From Scandinavium manionii (GTDB lineage: Bacteria > Pseudomonadota > Gammaproteobacteria > Enterobacterales > Enterobacteriaceae), in contig NZ_JALIGC010000040.1 of NCBI RefSeq assembly GCF_024764775.1, positions 372,001 through 436,000 of the forward strand: a stretch of DNA of 64,000 nt. Reading direction: 5' to 3'. The translations under genes and the position numbers were made by a program. A model generated the notes under the pieces. That model made no database searches. It saw only the letters and a program-made list of their open reading frames with translations, and was not told the origin of the DNA. Positions 1 to 8,315 of this stretch are shown here, piece after piece. Every line of letters begins with the position of its first letter. Within the stretch, counting starts at the first letter, position 1.

Positions 1-697
1 TGTTTTGGGCCTGCCAACCGGTGGTACACCGCTCACCGCCTATAAAGCTCTCGTAGAGATGCACAAAGCGGGCCAGGTTAGCTTCAAACACGTTGTGACC
101 TTCAACATGGATGAATATGTTGGTCTGGCAAAAGAGCACCCGGAAAGCTATCACAGCTTCATGCACCGCAATTTCTTCGATCACGTTGATATTCCGGCTG
201 AAAACATTAACCTGCTGAATGGCAACGCGCCAGACATCGATGCAGAATGTCGTCAGTACGAAGAAAAAATCCGCTCTTACGGCAAAATTAACCTGTTCAT
301 GGGTGGCGTAGGCAACGATGGCCACATCGCATTCAACGAACCGGCTTCTTCCCTCTCTTCACGTACCCGTATTAAAACCCTGACCCATGACACCCGCGTG
401 GCAAACTCCCGTTTCTTCGACGGTGACGTGACTCAGGTGCCAAAATACGCACTGACCGTGGGCGTGGGCACGCTGCTGGACGCTGAAGAAGTGATGATTC
501 TGGTGCTGGGCCATCAGAAAGCACAGGCGCTGCAAGCGGCCGTTGAAGGCAACGTGAACCACATGTGGACCATCAGCTGTCTGCAGTTGCACCCGAAAGC
601 GGTAATGGTGTGCGACGAGCCGTCCACCATGGAACTGAAAGTGAAGACGCTGAAGTACTTCAACGAATTAGAAGCCGAAAATATCAAAGGTCTGTAA
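1..697 (+). CDS. nagB: Glucosamine-6-phosphate deaminase, 5' end cut by window
   Basis: Cytosolic enzyme converting glucosamine-6-phosphate to fructose-6-phosphate and ammonia, the last step of amino-sugar catabolism. The reading frame is open from base 2 and the first visible residues (VLGLPTGGTP) correspond to residue 36 onward of the 266-residue family, so about 35 N-terminal residues lie outside the window. Catalytic residues are present: Asp72 in FNMDEY, and Asp141, His143 and Glu148 in GNDGHIAFNEP (family numbering). It is followed after 55 bases by nagA in the same direction, as in E. coli. The upstream NagC/CRP control region is not in view. Confidence 0.98.
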   Translation, partial: VLGLPTGGTPLTAYKALVEMHKAGQVSFKHVVTFNMDEYVGLAKEHPESYHSFMHRNFFDHVDIPAENINLLNGNAPDIDAECRQYEEKIRSYGKINLFMGGVGNDGHIAFNEPASSLSSRTRIKTLTHDTRVANSRFFDGDVTQVPKYALTVGVGTLLDAEEVMILVLGHQKAQALQAAVEGNVNHMWTISCLQLHPKAVMVCDEPSTMELKVKTLKYFNELEAENIKGL

Positions 698-705
698 TTG
701 AATCC

Positions 706-727
706 CCGTCCCTTTTCGAAGGGGCGG
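706..727 (+). promoter_or_regulatory. Intercistronic hairpin with TTCG loop between nagB and nagA
   Basis: A 9-bp stem (CCGTCCCTT with AAGGGGCGG, one G-T pair) closes a TTCG tetraloop. There is no uridine run directly after it, so it is more likely an mRNA-stabilising or attenuating hairpin inside the operon than a full terminator. The role is inferred. Confidence 0.6.
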
Positions 728-752
728 ACGCATTTTTGACACCGGGGGTCGT

Positions 753-1901
753 ATGTATGCATTAACCCATGGCCGAATTTATACCGGCCACGAAATTCTG
801 GATGACCATGCGTTGGTTATCGCCAATGGCCTGATTGAACGTATTTGCCCACAGGTCGAGTTGCCGTCCGGGATTGAGCAACGGTCGTTAAATGGCGCCA
901 TTCTTGCTCCCGGTTTTATCGACGTCCAGTTGAACGGCTGTGGCGGCGTGCAGTTCAACGACAGCCCGGATGCGGTGACCGTTGAAACGCTGGAAATCAT
1001 GCAGAAAGCCAACGAAAAATCTGGCTGCACCAGCTATCTGCCAACGCTGATTACCTCCAGCGACGAATTAATGAAGCAGGGTATCCGCGTGATGCGTGAA
1101 TACCTGGCGAAATACCCGAATCAGGCGCTGGGCCTGCACCTGGAAGGGCCATGGCTGAACATCGTCAAGAAAGGCACTCACAATCCGGATTTCGTGCGCA
1201 AGCCAGACCATGAGCTGGTCGATTTCCTGTGTGCTAACGCCGATGTGATAACCAAAGTCACCCTGGCCCCAGAAATGGTGCCTGCCGAAGTGATCACCCG
1301 TCTGGTTGACGCCGGGATTGTGGTATCCGCCGGTCACTCCAATGCGACGCTGAAAGAAGCCAAAGTCGGTTTCCGCGCCGGTATCACTTTTGCCACGCAT
1401 TTATATAACGCTATGCCTTACATCACCGGGCGTGAGCCAGGTCTGGCAGGCGCAATTTTCGATGAAGCTGACGTTTACTGCGGCATCATTGTTGACGGTC
1501 TGCATGTTGATTTCGCTAACGTGCGTAACGCCAAACGCCTGAAAGGCGACAAGCTGTGTCTGGTCACCGACGCCACCGCACCGGCAGGCGCGCACATTGA
1601 TGAGTTCATTTTTGCTGGTAAAACAATATACTACCGGGATGGACTCTGTGTGGATGAGAACGGCACGTTAAGCGGTTCAGCATTGACCATGATCGAAGGC
1701 GTGCGTAACCTGGTAGAACACTGCGGAATCGCGCTGGATGAAGTACTGCGTATGGCGACACTCTACCCGGCCCGCGCTATTGGCATTGACAAACAGCTGG
1801 GAAGCCTCGCACCAGGCATGGTAGCCAACCTGACCGCGTTCACTCGCGATTATAAAATCACTAAGACCATCGTTAATGGTAACGAGGTCGTTGCTGAGTA
1901 A
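753..1901 (+). CDS. nagA: N-acetylglucosamine-6-phosphate deacetylase
   Basis: Removes acetate from GlcNAc-6-P to feed NagB; it also recycles cell-wall amino sugar. The 382-residue protein equals the E. coli length. Metal and catalytic residues sit at family positions: Glu131 (HLEGPW), His195 (SAGHSN), His216 (ATHLYN) and the catalytic Asp273 (VTDATAP). The amidohydrolase barrel spans roughly residues 50-340. ATG at 753 gives the conserved start MYALTHGRIY. It lies between nagB and nagC, with only 7 bases to nagC, so it is cotranscribed. Confidence 0.98.
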   Translation: MYALTHGRIYTGHEILDDHALVIANGLIERICPQVELPSGIEQRSLNGAILAPGFIDVQLNGCGGVQFNDSPDAVTVETLEIMQKANEKSGCTSYLPTLITSSDELMKQGIRVMREYLAKYPNQALGLHLEGPWLNIVKKGTHNPDFVRKPDHELVDFLCANADVITKVTLAPEMVPAEVITRLVDAGIVVSAGHSNATLKEAKVGFRAGITFATHLYNAMPYITGREPGLAGAIFDEADVYCGIIVDGLHVDFANVRNAKRLKGDKLCLVTDATAPAGAHIDEFIFAGKTIYYRDGLCVDENGTLSGSALTMIEGVRNLVEHCGIALDEVLRMATLYPARAIGIDKQLGSLAPGMVANLTAFTRDYKITKTIVNGNEVVAE

Positions 1902-1908
1902 GTAAAGT

Positions 1909-3129
1909 ATGACATCAGGCGGACACGCTCAAATTGGTAATGTTGACCTCGTTAAACAACTTAACAGCGCGGCCGTTTACCGCCTGATTGACCAGCATGG
2001 TCCTATCTCGCGCATTCAAATTGCCGAACAGAGCCAGCTTGCTCCCGCCAGCGTGACCAAAATCACGCGTCAGTTAATAGAACGCGGCCTGATCAAAGAA
2101 GTCGATCAGCAAGCCTCCACGGGGGGTCGCCGCGCTATTTCGATAATCACCGAAACCCGCAATTTTCACGCTATCGGCGTGCGTCTCGGGCGTCATGACA
2201 CGACCCTTACGCTCTACGATCTGAGCAGTAAAGTCATCGCCGAAGAACACTACCCGCTGCCGGAGCGCACCCAGGAAACCCTGGAACACGCACTGCTCAA
2301 CACCATCGCCACCTTTATTGAAAACAGCCAGCGCAAAATCCGCGAGCTGATTGCTATCTCGGTTATCCTGCCTGGGTTGGTCGATCCGGAAAGCGGCGTT
2401 ATCCGCTACATGCCGCATATTCAGGTGGAAAACTGGGGCCTGGTCGGCGCGCTGGAAAAACGTTTCAAAGTGACCTGCTTTGTCGGCCACGATATCCGCA
2501 GTCTGGCCCTTGCCGAGCACTATTTCGGTGCAACGCAGGACTGTGAAGACTCCATTCTGGTGCGCGTCCACCGCGGAACGGGTGCCGGGATCATCTCCAA
2601 CGGCCGCATTTTTATTGGTCGTAACGGCAACGTCGGCGAGATTGGTCATATTCAGGTCGACCCGCTGGGCGAACGCTGTCACTGCGGCAACTTCGGTTGT
2701 CTCGAAACCGTCGCCGCCAACGCCGCCATCGAACAACGGGTGCGCCTGCTGTTAGAGAAAGGCTATCAGAGCAAAGTCTCGCTGGATGATTGCTCCATTA
2801 AAGCTATCTGCAAAGCCGCGAATAAAGGCGATGCGCTGGCCAGTGAAGTGATTGAACAGGTCGGCCGCCATCTTGGCAAAACCATCGCCATCGCCATTAA
2901 CCTGTTTAACCCACAGAAAGTGGTTATCGCCGGTGAAATCACTGAGGCAGAGAAAGTGCTGCTACCGGCGATTGAAGGCTGCATCAATACGCAGGCACTG
3001 AAAGCGTTTCGTCATAACCTGCCAGTAGTGAAATCTGAACTGGATCACCGCTCCGCGATTGGCGCTTTCGCCCTCGTCAAACGCGCCATGCTCAACGGAA
3101 TGCTGCTCCAGCGTCTGCTGGAAGCTTAA
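1909..3129 (+). CDS. nagC: ROK-family transcriptional repressor NagC
   Basis: DNA-binding repressor of amino-sugar genes, released by GlcNAc-6-P. The 406 residues start with a winged helix-turn-helix (about 15-70, with SRIQIAEQSQLAPASVTKIT as the recognition region), followed by a ROK sugar-kinase-like fold. The ROK zinc site is intact: His247 in GEIGHIQV, then Cys257, Cys259 and Cys264 in CHCGNFGC. It is third in the operon, so NagC represses its own synthesis in the usual arrangement. The start ATG follows nagA by 7 bases. Confidence 0.97.
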   Translation: MTSGGHAQIGNVDLVKQLNSAAVYRLIDQHGPISRIQIAEQSQLAPASVTKITRQLIERGLIKEVDQQASTGGRRAISIITETRNFHAIGVRLGRHDTTLTLYDLSSKVIAEEHYPLPERTQETLEHALLNTIATFIENSQRKIRELIAISVILPGLVDPESGVIRYMPHIQVENWGLVGALEKRFKVTCFVGHDIRSLALAEHYFGATQDCEDSILVRVHRGTGAGIISNGRIFIGRNGNVGEIGHIQVDPLGERCHCGNFGCLETVAANAAIEQRVRLLLEKGYQSKVSLDDCSIKAICKAANKGDALASEVIEQVGRHLGKTIAIAINLFNPQKVVIAGEITEAEKVLLPAIEGCINTQALKAFRHNLPVVKSELDHRSAIGAFALVKRAMLNGMLLQRLLEA

Positions 3130-3141
3130 CCGCCGTACCTC

Positions 3142-3170
3142 TCCTCCCGTTGCACAGGCAGACGGGAGGA
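3142..3170 (+). promoter_or_regulatory. Hairpin between nagC and nagD
   Basis: A perfect 9-bp inverted repeat (TCCTCCCGT with ACGGGAGGA) around an 11-base loop lies 13 bases after the nagC stop and 47 bases before nagD. No uridine tract follows, so it probably tempers read-through or protects the upstream message rather than ending transcription. Confidence 0.4.
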
Positions 3171-3216
3171 TAATGTGTATAATTACGCCTTTCCTAAATA
3201 AGACGTCGGACAGTCC

Positions 3217-3969
3217 ATGACCCTTCAGAACATCATTTGCGATATTGACGGCGTGCTGATGCATGATAACGTCGCCGTTCCTGGCGCTGCGGAGTTTTTG
3301 ACCCGCGTGCTGGAGAAAGGCATGCCGCTGGTATTGCTGACTAACTACCCTTCGCAAACTGGTCAGGACCTGGCCAACCGCTTCGCGACCGCGGGTGTCG
3401 ACGTGCCGGACAGCGTGTTTTATACCTCAGCAATGGCAACGGCCGATTTCCTGCGTCGTCAGGAAGGTAAAAAAGCGTATGTAGTCGGCGAAGGCGCGTT
3501 GATCCACGAATTGTATAAAGCCGGGTTTACCATCACCGATGTGAATCCCGATTTTGTTATCGTGGGCGAGACGCGTTCCTTTAACTGGGAAATGATGCAC
3601 AAAGCGGCATTCTTCGTGGCGAACGGCGCACGTTTCATTGCCACTAACCCGGACACCCACGGTCGCGGATTTTATCCGGCCTGTGGCGCATTGTGCGCAG
3701 GCATCGAGAAGATTTCCGGACGCAAGCCGTTTTACGTCGGCAAACCCAGCCCGTGGATCATCCGCGCCGCACTGAACAAAATGCAGGCCCATTCAGAGCA
3801 GACGGTTATCGTCGGCGATAACCTGCGCACCGACATTCTGGCAGGCTTCCAGGCCGGTCTGGAAACCATTCTGGTGCTCTCTGGGGTGTCGACTGTGGAT
3901 GACATCGACAGTATGCCATTCCGACCGTCGTGGATTTATCCGTCGGTGGCCGAAATCGACGTTATCTGA
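3217..3969 (+). CDS. nagD: HAD-superfamily nucleotide/sugar phosphatase NagD
   Basis: HAD phosphatase acting mainly on UMP and GMP in vitro in E. coli; its physiological role in the nag operon is unclear. 250 residues, as in E. coli. Motif I is DIDG (Asp9 nucleophile, Asp11), motif II is LTNYPS (about residue 41), and motif III/IV is the conserved lysine region followed by GDNLRTD near residue 201. A large C2 cap lies between them. It is the last gene of the nag operon and is closed by a strong terminator four bases after the stop. Confidence 0.96.
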   Translation: MTLQNIICDIDGVLMHDNVAVPGAAEFLTRVLEKGMPLVLLTNYPSQTGQDLANRFATAGVDVPDSVFYTSAMATADFLRRQEGKKAYVVGEGALIHELYKAGFTITDVNPDFVIVGETRSFNWEMMHKAAFFVANGARFIATNPDTHGRGFYPACGALCAGIEKISGRKPFYVGKPSPWIIRAALNKMQAHSEQTVIVGDNLRTDILAGFQAGLETILVLSGVSTVDDIDSMPFRPSWIYPSVAEIDVI

Positions 3970-3972
3970 ATG

Positions 3973-4005
3973 AAAACCACGTCCCCGGGCGTGGTTTTCT
4001 GTTTT
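3973..4005 (+). terminator. Rho-independent terminator of the nag operon
   Basis: A perfect 9-bp stem (AAAACCACG with CGTGGTTTT) around an 8-base loop is followed by CTGTTTT. It starts 3 bases past the nagD stop. Confidence 0.9.
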
Positions 4006-4226
4006 ATACCGTTGCAAAACAGATCCTCATCTAATAAAACACGCTATAAATTGCATAATCGTCAATACAGATGGCAATTCACTACGTGTTTTTCACTATT
4101 CTCTAATCCTCATTGCACTATTTTCTGTAACCCCGGTAATTCTCTTGCGCACTCGCCCGCTTTACGGCATTTTTTAAGTCATGCAACGCCACAACAACAC
4201 GCAACAGAATTAACGGAGAAGTCGCT

Positions 4227-5891
4227 ATGTGTTCTATTTTCGGTGTACTGGATATCAAAACGGACGCGGTCGAACTGCGTAAAAAAGCGCTGGAACTGTC
4301 TCGCCTGATGCGCCATCGCGGCCCGGACTGGTCAGGCGTATATGCCAGCGATAAAGCGATTCTGGCCCATGAGCGTCTGTCTATTGTCGACGTTAACGCC
4401 GGTGCCCAGCCGCTGTACAACGAAAAGAAAACCCACGCGCTGGCCGTAAACGGTGAAATCTACAACCACCAGGCGCTGCGTGCAGAATACGGCGACCGTT
4501 ATCAGTTCCAGACCGGATCCGACTGTGAAGTCATCCTGGCGCTGTATCAGGAAAAAGGCCCGGAATTCCTCGACGAGCTGGAAGGCATGTTCGCCTTTGT
4601 GCTGTACGACAGTGAAAAAGACGCGTACCTGATCGGCCGCGATCACATCGGGATCATCCCGCTGTATATGGGCCACGATGAACACGGCAACCTGTACATT
4701 GCCTCCGAAATGAAAGCGCTGGTGCCGGTTTGCCGCTCCATTAAAGAATTCCCGGCGGGCAGCTACCTGTGGAGCCAGGACGGTGAAATTCGTCCTTATT
4801 ACCAGCGTGACTGGTTCGATTACGATGCAGTCAAAGACAACGTCACTGACAAAGCCGAGCTGCGTCAGGCGCTGGAAGATTCCGTGAAAAGCCACCTGAT
4901 GTCCGACGTGCCTTACGGCGTGCTGCTCTCCGGCGGTCTCGATTCTTCGGTTATTTCTGCTATCACCAAGAAATTTGCCGCCCGCCGCGTGGAAGATCAG
5001 GAGCGCTCTGAAGCCTGGTGGCCGCAGCTGCACTCTTTCGCAGTCGGTCTCGACGGTTCACCGGACCTGAAAGCCGCACAAGAGGTGGCAAACCACCTGG
5101 GCACTGTGCACCATGAAATTCACTTCACCGTGCAGGAAGGCCTGGATGCCATCCGCGACGTGATTTATCACATCGAAACCTATGACGTTACCACCATCCG
5201 CGCCTCCACGCCGATGTACCTGATGTCACGTAAAATCAAAGCGATGGGCATCAAAATGGTGCTGTCCGGTGAAGGTTCTGACGAAGTGTTTGGTGGCTAC
5301 CTGTACTTCCACAAAGCACCAAACGCAAAAGAACTGCATGAAGAAACCGTGCGTAAACTGCAGGCGCTACACATGTTTGACTGTGCCCGTGCCAACAAAG
5401 CGATGTCTGCCTGGGGCGTTGAGGCGCGCGTGCCGTTCCTCGACAAGAAATTCCTCGACGTGGCGATGCGCATTAACCCGCAGGATAAAATGTGCGGCAA
5501 CGGCAAAATGGAAAAACACATTCTGCGCGAATGCTTTGAATCCTACCTGCCAGCAAGCGTGGCATGGCGCCAGAAAGAGCAGTTCTCCGATGGAGTAGGC
5601 TACAGCTGGATTGATAGCCTGAAAGAAGTGGCCGCAAAACAGATTACTGACAAGCAACTGGAAACCGCGAGCTTCCGCTTCCCATACAACACGCCGTCTT
5701 CCAAAGAAGCGTATTTGTATCGTGAAATCTTCGAAGAGCTGTTCCCTCTGCCAAGTGCAGCAGAATGCGTTCCTGGAGGCCCGTCAGTCGCCTGCTCTTC
5801 CGCTAAGGCTATCGAATGGGACGAAGCGTTCAAAAACATGAACGATCCATCAGGCCGTGCGGTAGGCGTGCATCAGTCAGCCTACAAATAA
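4227..5891 (+). CDS. asnB: Asparagine synthetase B, glutamine-hydrolysing
   Basis: Makes asparagine from aspartate, ATP and glutamine. 554 residues, the E. coli length. The N-terminal Ntn glutaminase domain (about 1-190) begins MCSIFGV, so Cys2 becomes the catalytic nucleophile once Met1 is removed; RHRGPDWSG and NGEIYNH line its pocket. The C-terminal synthetase domain carries the PP-loop SGGLDSS near residue 235 and SGEGSDE near 350. A clean terminator follows. The 257-base upstream gap after the nag terminator must hold its promoter, but no convincing -35/-10 pair was recognised there. Confidence 0.98.
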   Translation: MCSIFGVLDIKTDAVELRKKALELSRLMRHRGPDWSGVYASDKAILAHERLSIVDVNAGAQPLYNEKKTHALAVNGEIYNHQALRAEYGDRYQFQTGSDCEVILALYQEKGPEFLDELEGMFAFVLYDSEKDAYLIGRDHIGIIPLYMGHDEHGNLYIASEMKALVPVCRSIKEFPAGSYLWSQDGEIRPYYQRDWFDYDAVKDNVTDKAELRQALEDSVKSHLMSDVPYGVLLSGGLDSSVISAITKKFAARRVEDQERSEAWWPQLHSFAVGLDGSPDLKAAQEVANHLGTVHHEIHFTVQEGLDAIRDVIYHIETYDVTTIRASTPMYLMSRKIKAMGIKMVLSGEGSDEVFGGYLYFHKAPNAKELHEETVRKLQALHMFDCARANKAMSAWGVEARVPFLDKKFLDVAMRINPQDKMCGNGKMEKHILRECFESYLPASVAWRQKEQFSDGVGYSWIDSLKEVAAKQITDKQLETASFRFPYNTPSSKEAYLYREIFEELFPLPSAAECVPGGPSVACSSAKAIEWDEAFKNMNDPSGRAVGVHQSAYK

Positions 5892-5907
5892 CGTCACGTT
5901 TTTAACG

Positions 5908-5932
5908 ATGGGCCCTGCGGGGCCCATTTTGC
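5908..5932 (+). terminator. Rho-independent terminator after asnB
   Basis: A perfect 8-bp stem (ATGGGCCC with GGGCCCAT) with TGCG loop is followed directly by TTTT, 16 bases past the asnB stop. Confidence 0.9.
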
Positions 5933-6053
5933 GTTATGGTCGATAATCGGACGGAGAAAAAGACGTAATAATCAATTATTGCCGATAAATTCGCCTCGCT
6001 GTTCGCAACCTAACCAAACAGTCACATTCCGGCCATTTTCCTTGAAAAAGAAG

Positions 6054-6082
6054 TTGACGCTCATTGGCTCAATACGCATAAT
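6054..6082 (+). promoter_or_regulatory. Promoter of the tRNA operon
   Basis: TTGACG at 6054-6059 and CATAAT at 6077-6082 are separated by exactly 17 bases. The following stretch GCGCCCCGC is a GC-rich discriminator typical of stable-RNA promoters under stringent control. Expected transcription start is near 6089, about 33 bases before the first tRNA. Confidence 0.8.
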
Positions 6083-6121
6083 GCGCCCCGCAACGCCGAT
6101 AAGGTAACGCGAAAAAAAGAT

Positions 6122-6198
6122 GGCTACGTAGCTCAGTTGGTTAGAGCACATCACTCATAATGATGGGGTCACAGGTTCGAATCCCGTCGTAGCCACCA
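6122..6198 (+). tRNA. metT: tRNA-Met (CAT), elongator type
   Basis: 77 bases with encoded CCA. The acceptor stem GGCTACG pairs with CGTAGCC; the anticodon is CAT in the loop TCATAA and the T-loop is GTTCGAATC. It is the first gene of the tandem array and is identical to the copy at 6526. Confidence 0.97.
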
Positions 6199-6206
6199 TC
6201 TTTTTT

Positions 6207-6291
6207 GCGGGAGTGGCGAAATTGGTAGACGCACCAGATTTAGGTTCTGGCGCCGCAAGGTGTGCGAGTTCAAGTCTCGCCTCCCGCACCA
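6207..6291 (+). tRNA. leuW: tRNA-Leu (TAG)
   Basis: 85-base class II tRNA with encoded CCA, long variable arm, acceptor stem GCGGGAG/CTCCCGC and anticodon TAG in GATTTAGGTT. It reads CUN codons. Same place as E. coli leuW. Confidence 0.97.
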
Positions 6292-6313
6292 TTCCCAATA
6301 AGCGTTGCACGGA

Positions 6314-6388
6314 TGGGGTATCGCCAAGCGGTAAGGCACCGGTTTTTGATACCGGCATTCCCTGGTTCGAATCCAGGTACCCCAGCCA
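6314..6388 (+). tRNA. glnU: tRNA-Gln (TTG)
   Basis: 75 bases with encoded CCA. The acceptor stem TGGGGTA pairs with TACCCCA, the anticodon is TTG and the T-stem is CCTGG/CCAGG. It reads CAA. Confidence 0.97.
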
Positions 6389-6425
6389 TTTTTTTCCCAG
6401 AACAAGCGTTTTCGCGTGAGTCAAT

Positions 6426-6500
6426 TGGGGTATCGCCAAGCGGTAAGGCACTGGTTTTTGATACCAGCATTCCCTGGTTCGAATCCAGGTACCCCAGCCA
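6426..6500 (+). tRNA. glnW: tRNA-Gln (TTG), second copy
   Basis: 75 bases with encoded CCA. It differs from the previous copy only in the anticodon stem (CTGG/CCAG instead of CCGG/CCGG). Anticodon TTG. A tandem duplicate, as in E. coli. Confidence 0.97.
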
Positions 6501-6525
6501 GTCTCACTGGCAAAACAAAAATTCA

Positions 6526-6602
6526 GGCTACGTAGCTCAGTTGGTTAGAGCACATCACTCATAATGATGGGGTCACAGGTTCGAATCCCGTCGTAGCCAC
6601 CA
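6526..6602 (+). tRNA. metU: tRNA-Met (CAT), second copy
   Basis: 77 bases, identical to the copy at 6122, with encoded CCA and anticodon CAT. Confidence 0.97.
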
Positions 6603-6608
6603 TATTCT

Positions 6609-6683
6609 TGGGGTGTCGCCAAGCGGTAAGGCACTGGTTTCTGATACCAGCATTCCGGGGTTCGAATCCCTGCACCCCAGCCA
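6609..6683 (+). tRNA. glnV: tRNA-Gln (CTG)
   Basis: 75 bases with encoded CCA, acceptor stem TGGGGTG/CACCCCA, T-stem CGGGG/CCCTG and anticodon CTG. It reads CAG. Confidence 0.97.
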
Positions 6684-6722
6684 TTTTGTAAACGATGTAC
6701 AAAAACTGAAAAGAACACCTGA

Positions 6723-6797
6723 TGGGGTGTCGCCAAGCGGTAAGGCACTGGTTTCTGATACCAGCATTCCGGGGTTCGAATCCCTGCACCCCAGCCA
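6723..6797 (+). tRNA. glnX: tRNA-Gln (CTG), second copy
   Basis: 75 bases, identical to the copy at 6609, with encoded CCA and anticodon CTG. Confidence 0.97.
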
Positions 6798-6834
6798 CTT
6801 TTCAATCAACATCGTAAAGCATTAAGAATTCTGT

Positions 6835-6909
6835 TGGGGTATCGCCAAGCGGTAAGGCTCTGGTTTCTGATACCAGCATTCCGAGGTTCGAATCCTCGTA
6901 CCCCAGCCA
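6835..6909 (+). tRNA. Extra tRNA-Gln (CTG) with TTG-type acceptor stem
   Basis: 75 bases with encoded CCA and anticodon CTG. The acceptor stem TGGGGTA/TACCCCA is that of the TTG isoacceptors here, not the TGGGGTG/CACCCCA of the other two CTG genes. The T-stem (CGAGG/CCTCG) is unlike any of the other four Gln genes, and the D-arm has GGCTC in place of GGCAC. This is an eighth gene in an array that holds seven in E. coli K-12. All helices can pair, so it looks functional. Confidence 0.93.
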
Positions 6910-6918
6910 CACAAAATA

Positions 6919-6950
6919 AAAAAGCTCGCTTCGGCGGGCTTTTTTGTTTT
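6919..6950. terminator. Bidirectional terminator between the tRNA operon and ubiF
   Basis: An 11-bp stem (AAAAAGCTCGC with GCGGGCTTTTT, one G-T pair) with TTCG loop and T-runs on both strands. It ends the tRNA operon on plus and can end ubiF, which converges on it, on minus. Confidence 0.88.
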
Positions 6951-7001
6951 TGGCATTCTGTTGATTGATGGTTAATCGCGGCCTTTCGACCGCATCAGTC
7001 C

Positions 7002-8177
7002 TTACAACCCTAATGCATACTTCAGCGCCTGACGTTTGAGTACGCCCGCGCGCTCGGCGGCCATCAAGCCGACGTTACGCAGCATTCTGAGCGGCGCGAG
7101 ATTATTACTGAAGCTTGCATAGAACAGGTCCATGCCCGACTGCATCAAATAATTATCCGTCATCCGGCGCGACTGATAGCGCTTAAGCACCGGCAAACTT
7201 GTCCAGTCTTCACCCTGACTGCGGGCATTCGCCAGCACGTCCAGCAGCGCGTCGACATCACGATAGCCGAGATTCACGCCCTGCCCCGCCAACGGATGAA
7301 TGGTATGCGCCGCATCGCCCACCAGCGCTAAACCTGGCTGCACGTAACGCAATGCGTGACGACGCGTGAGCGGGAATGCACCTGCGGTAACGGGTTTAAT
7401 TTTACCGAGACGCGCCGGGAAAGTACGCACAATTTCCTGTTCAAGCTGCGCCATCGACAGCGACTGAAGCTGGCGAATACGTGCCGGAGTGTCATACCAC
7501 ACCAGCGATGCCCAGCGGTCGAACAGCGGCAGGAACGCGCGCGGCCCGATAGGCGTGAACTGCTGCCAGGTGCTGTCGCCCGGTTCGTTGTCGCACTCCA
7601 CGGTAATCAGCATGCAGGACTGCGGATACTGCCAGGCATGAACGCCGACTCCGGCCATTTGGCGGACCTGAGAATTCGCACCGTCGGCCCCGATCACCAG
7701 TTTCGCCTTCAGCTCATTGCCGTCGGTAAAGCCAAGCAGATAGCCATCGCTGCCATGCAGCATCGTTTCCAGCGATGACGGCATGCACAGTCTGACGTTG
7801 TCATGTGCCTCCAGCGCTTGCCACAAGGCGAGCTGTAAAACGTTGTTCTCCACCATATAACCGAGTTCGGGCAGTTTCAGCTCAGAGGCGTTAAACACCA
7901 CGTGCGCGCTTTCCCACTCCCAGGTTTCGAGCTGGCGATAGCGGTGGGTGCGCATCGCCTGAATCGCCTCCCACACGCCAAGCCCGCGCAGTAACCCGAC
8001 CGACGAGGCGCTGATGGCAGAAATTCGAACATCAGGCTGGCTCGCGGCATCAAATTCCGGCGGCGTGGTTTGCTCAATCACGGTCACGCTGAATCCAAGC
8101 TGTGCCAGCCCCAGCGCCAGCGCCCCCCCGACCATTCCACCGCCAACGACGGCGACATCAGTATGTTGATTGCTCAT
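7002..8177 (-). CDS. ubiF: 3-demethoxyubiquinol 3-hydroxylase
   Basis: FAD monooxygenase of ubiquinone biosynthesis, hydroxylating the benzoquinol ring to give the last methylation substrate. 391 residues, the E. coli length. The Rossmann FAD motif VVGGGMVGGALALG sits at residues 10-23, the second FAD/NADPH motif is GADGANSQVRQMAG near 160, and LVGDAAHTIHPLAGQG lies near 280. It is transcribed against the tRNA operon and divergent from miaB, the usual enteric layout. Confidence 0.97.
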   Translation of the reverse strand: MSNQHTDVAVVGGGMVGGALALGLAQLGFSVTVIEQTTPPEFDAASQPDVRISAISASSVGLLRGLGVWEAIQAMRTHRYRQLETWEWESAHVVFNASELKLPELGYMVENNVLQLALWQALEAHDNVRLCMPSSLETMLHGSDGYLLGFTDGNELKAKLVIGADGANSQVRQMAGVGVHAWQYPQSCMLITVECDNEPGDSTWQQFTPIGPRAFLPLFDRWASLVWYDTPARIRQLQSLSMAQLEQEIVRTFPARLGKIKPVTAGAFPLTRRHALRYVQPGLALVGDAAHTIHPLAGQGVNLGYRDVDALLDVLANARSQGEDWTSLPVLKRYQSRRMTDNYLMQSGMDLFYASFSNNLAPLRMLRNVGLMAAERAGVLKRQALKYALGL

Positions 8178-8315
8178 GGCTCGTTTCCTTAAACCTCAAT
8201 CCCTTAAGTTTACCGGATTTTTTTGTCCTTTGGGCGCCGGGTGGGTCATACTGGTCACACTCGTCACAAAGCATTACAATACGCCCCCTGCGTTTCCTCG
8301 AGCAAAGCTAAGTCG

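Noticed and set aside
3120..3216. Separate nagD promoter (TTGCAC with TATAAT)
   Set aside because: The two hexamers are 22 bases apart, too far for a sigma-70 promoter.
6155..6825. Several overlapping open frames on both strands across the tRNA array
   Set aside because: They repeat the same peptide because the tRNA genes repeat; all bases are explained by eight tRNAs.
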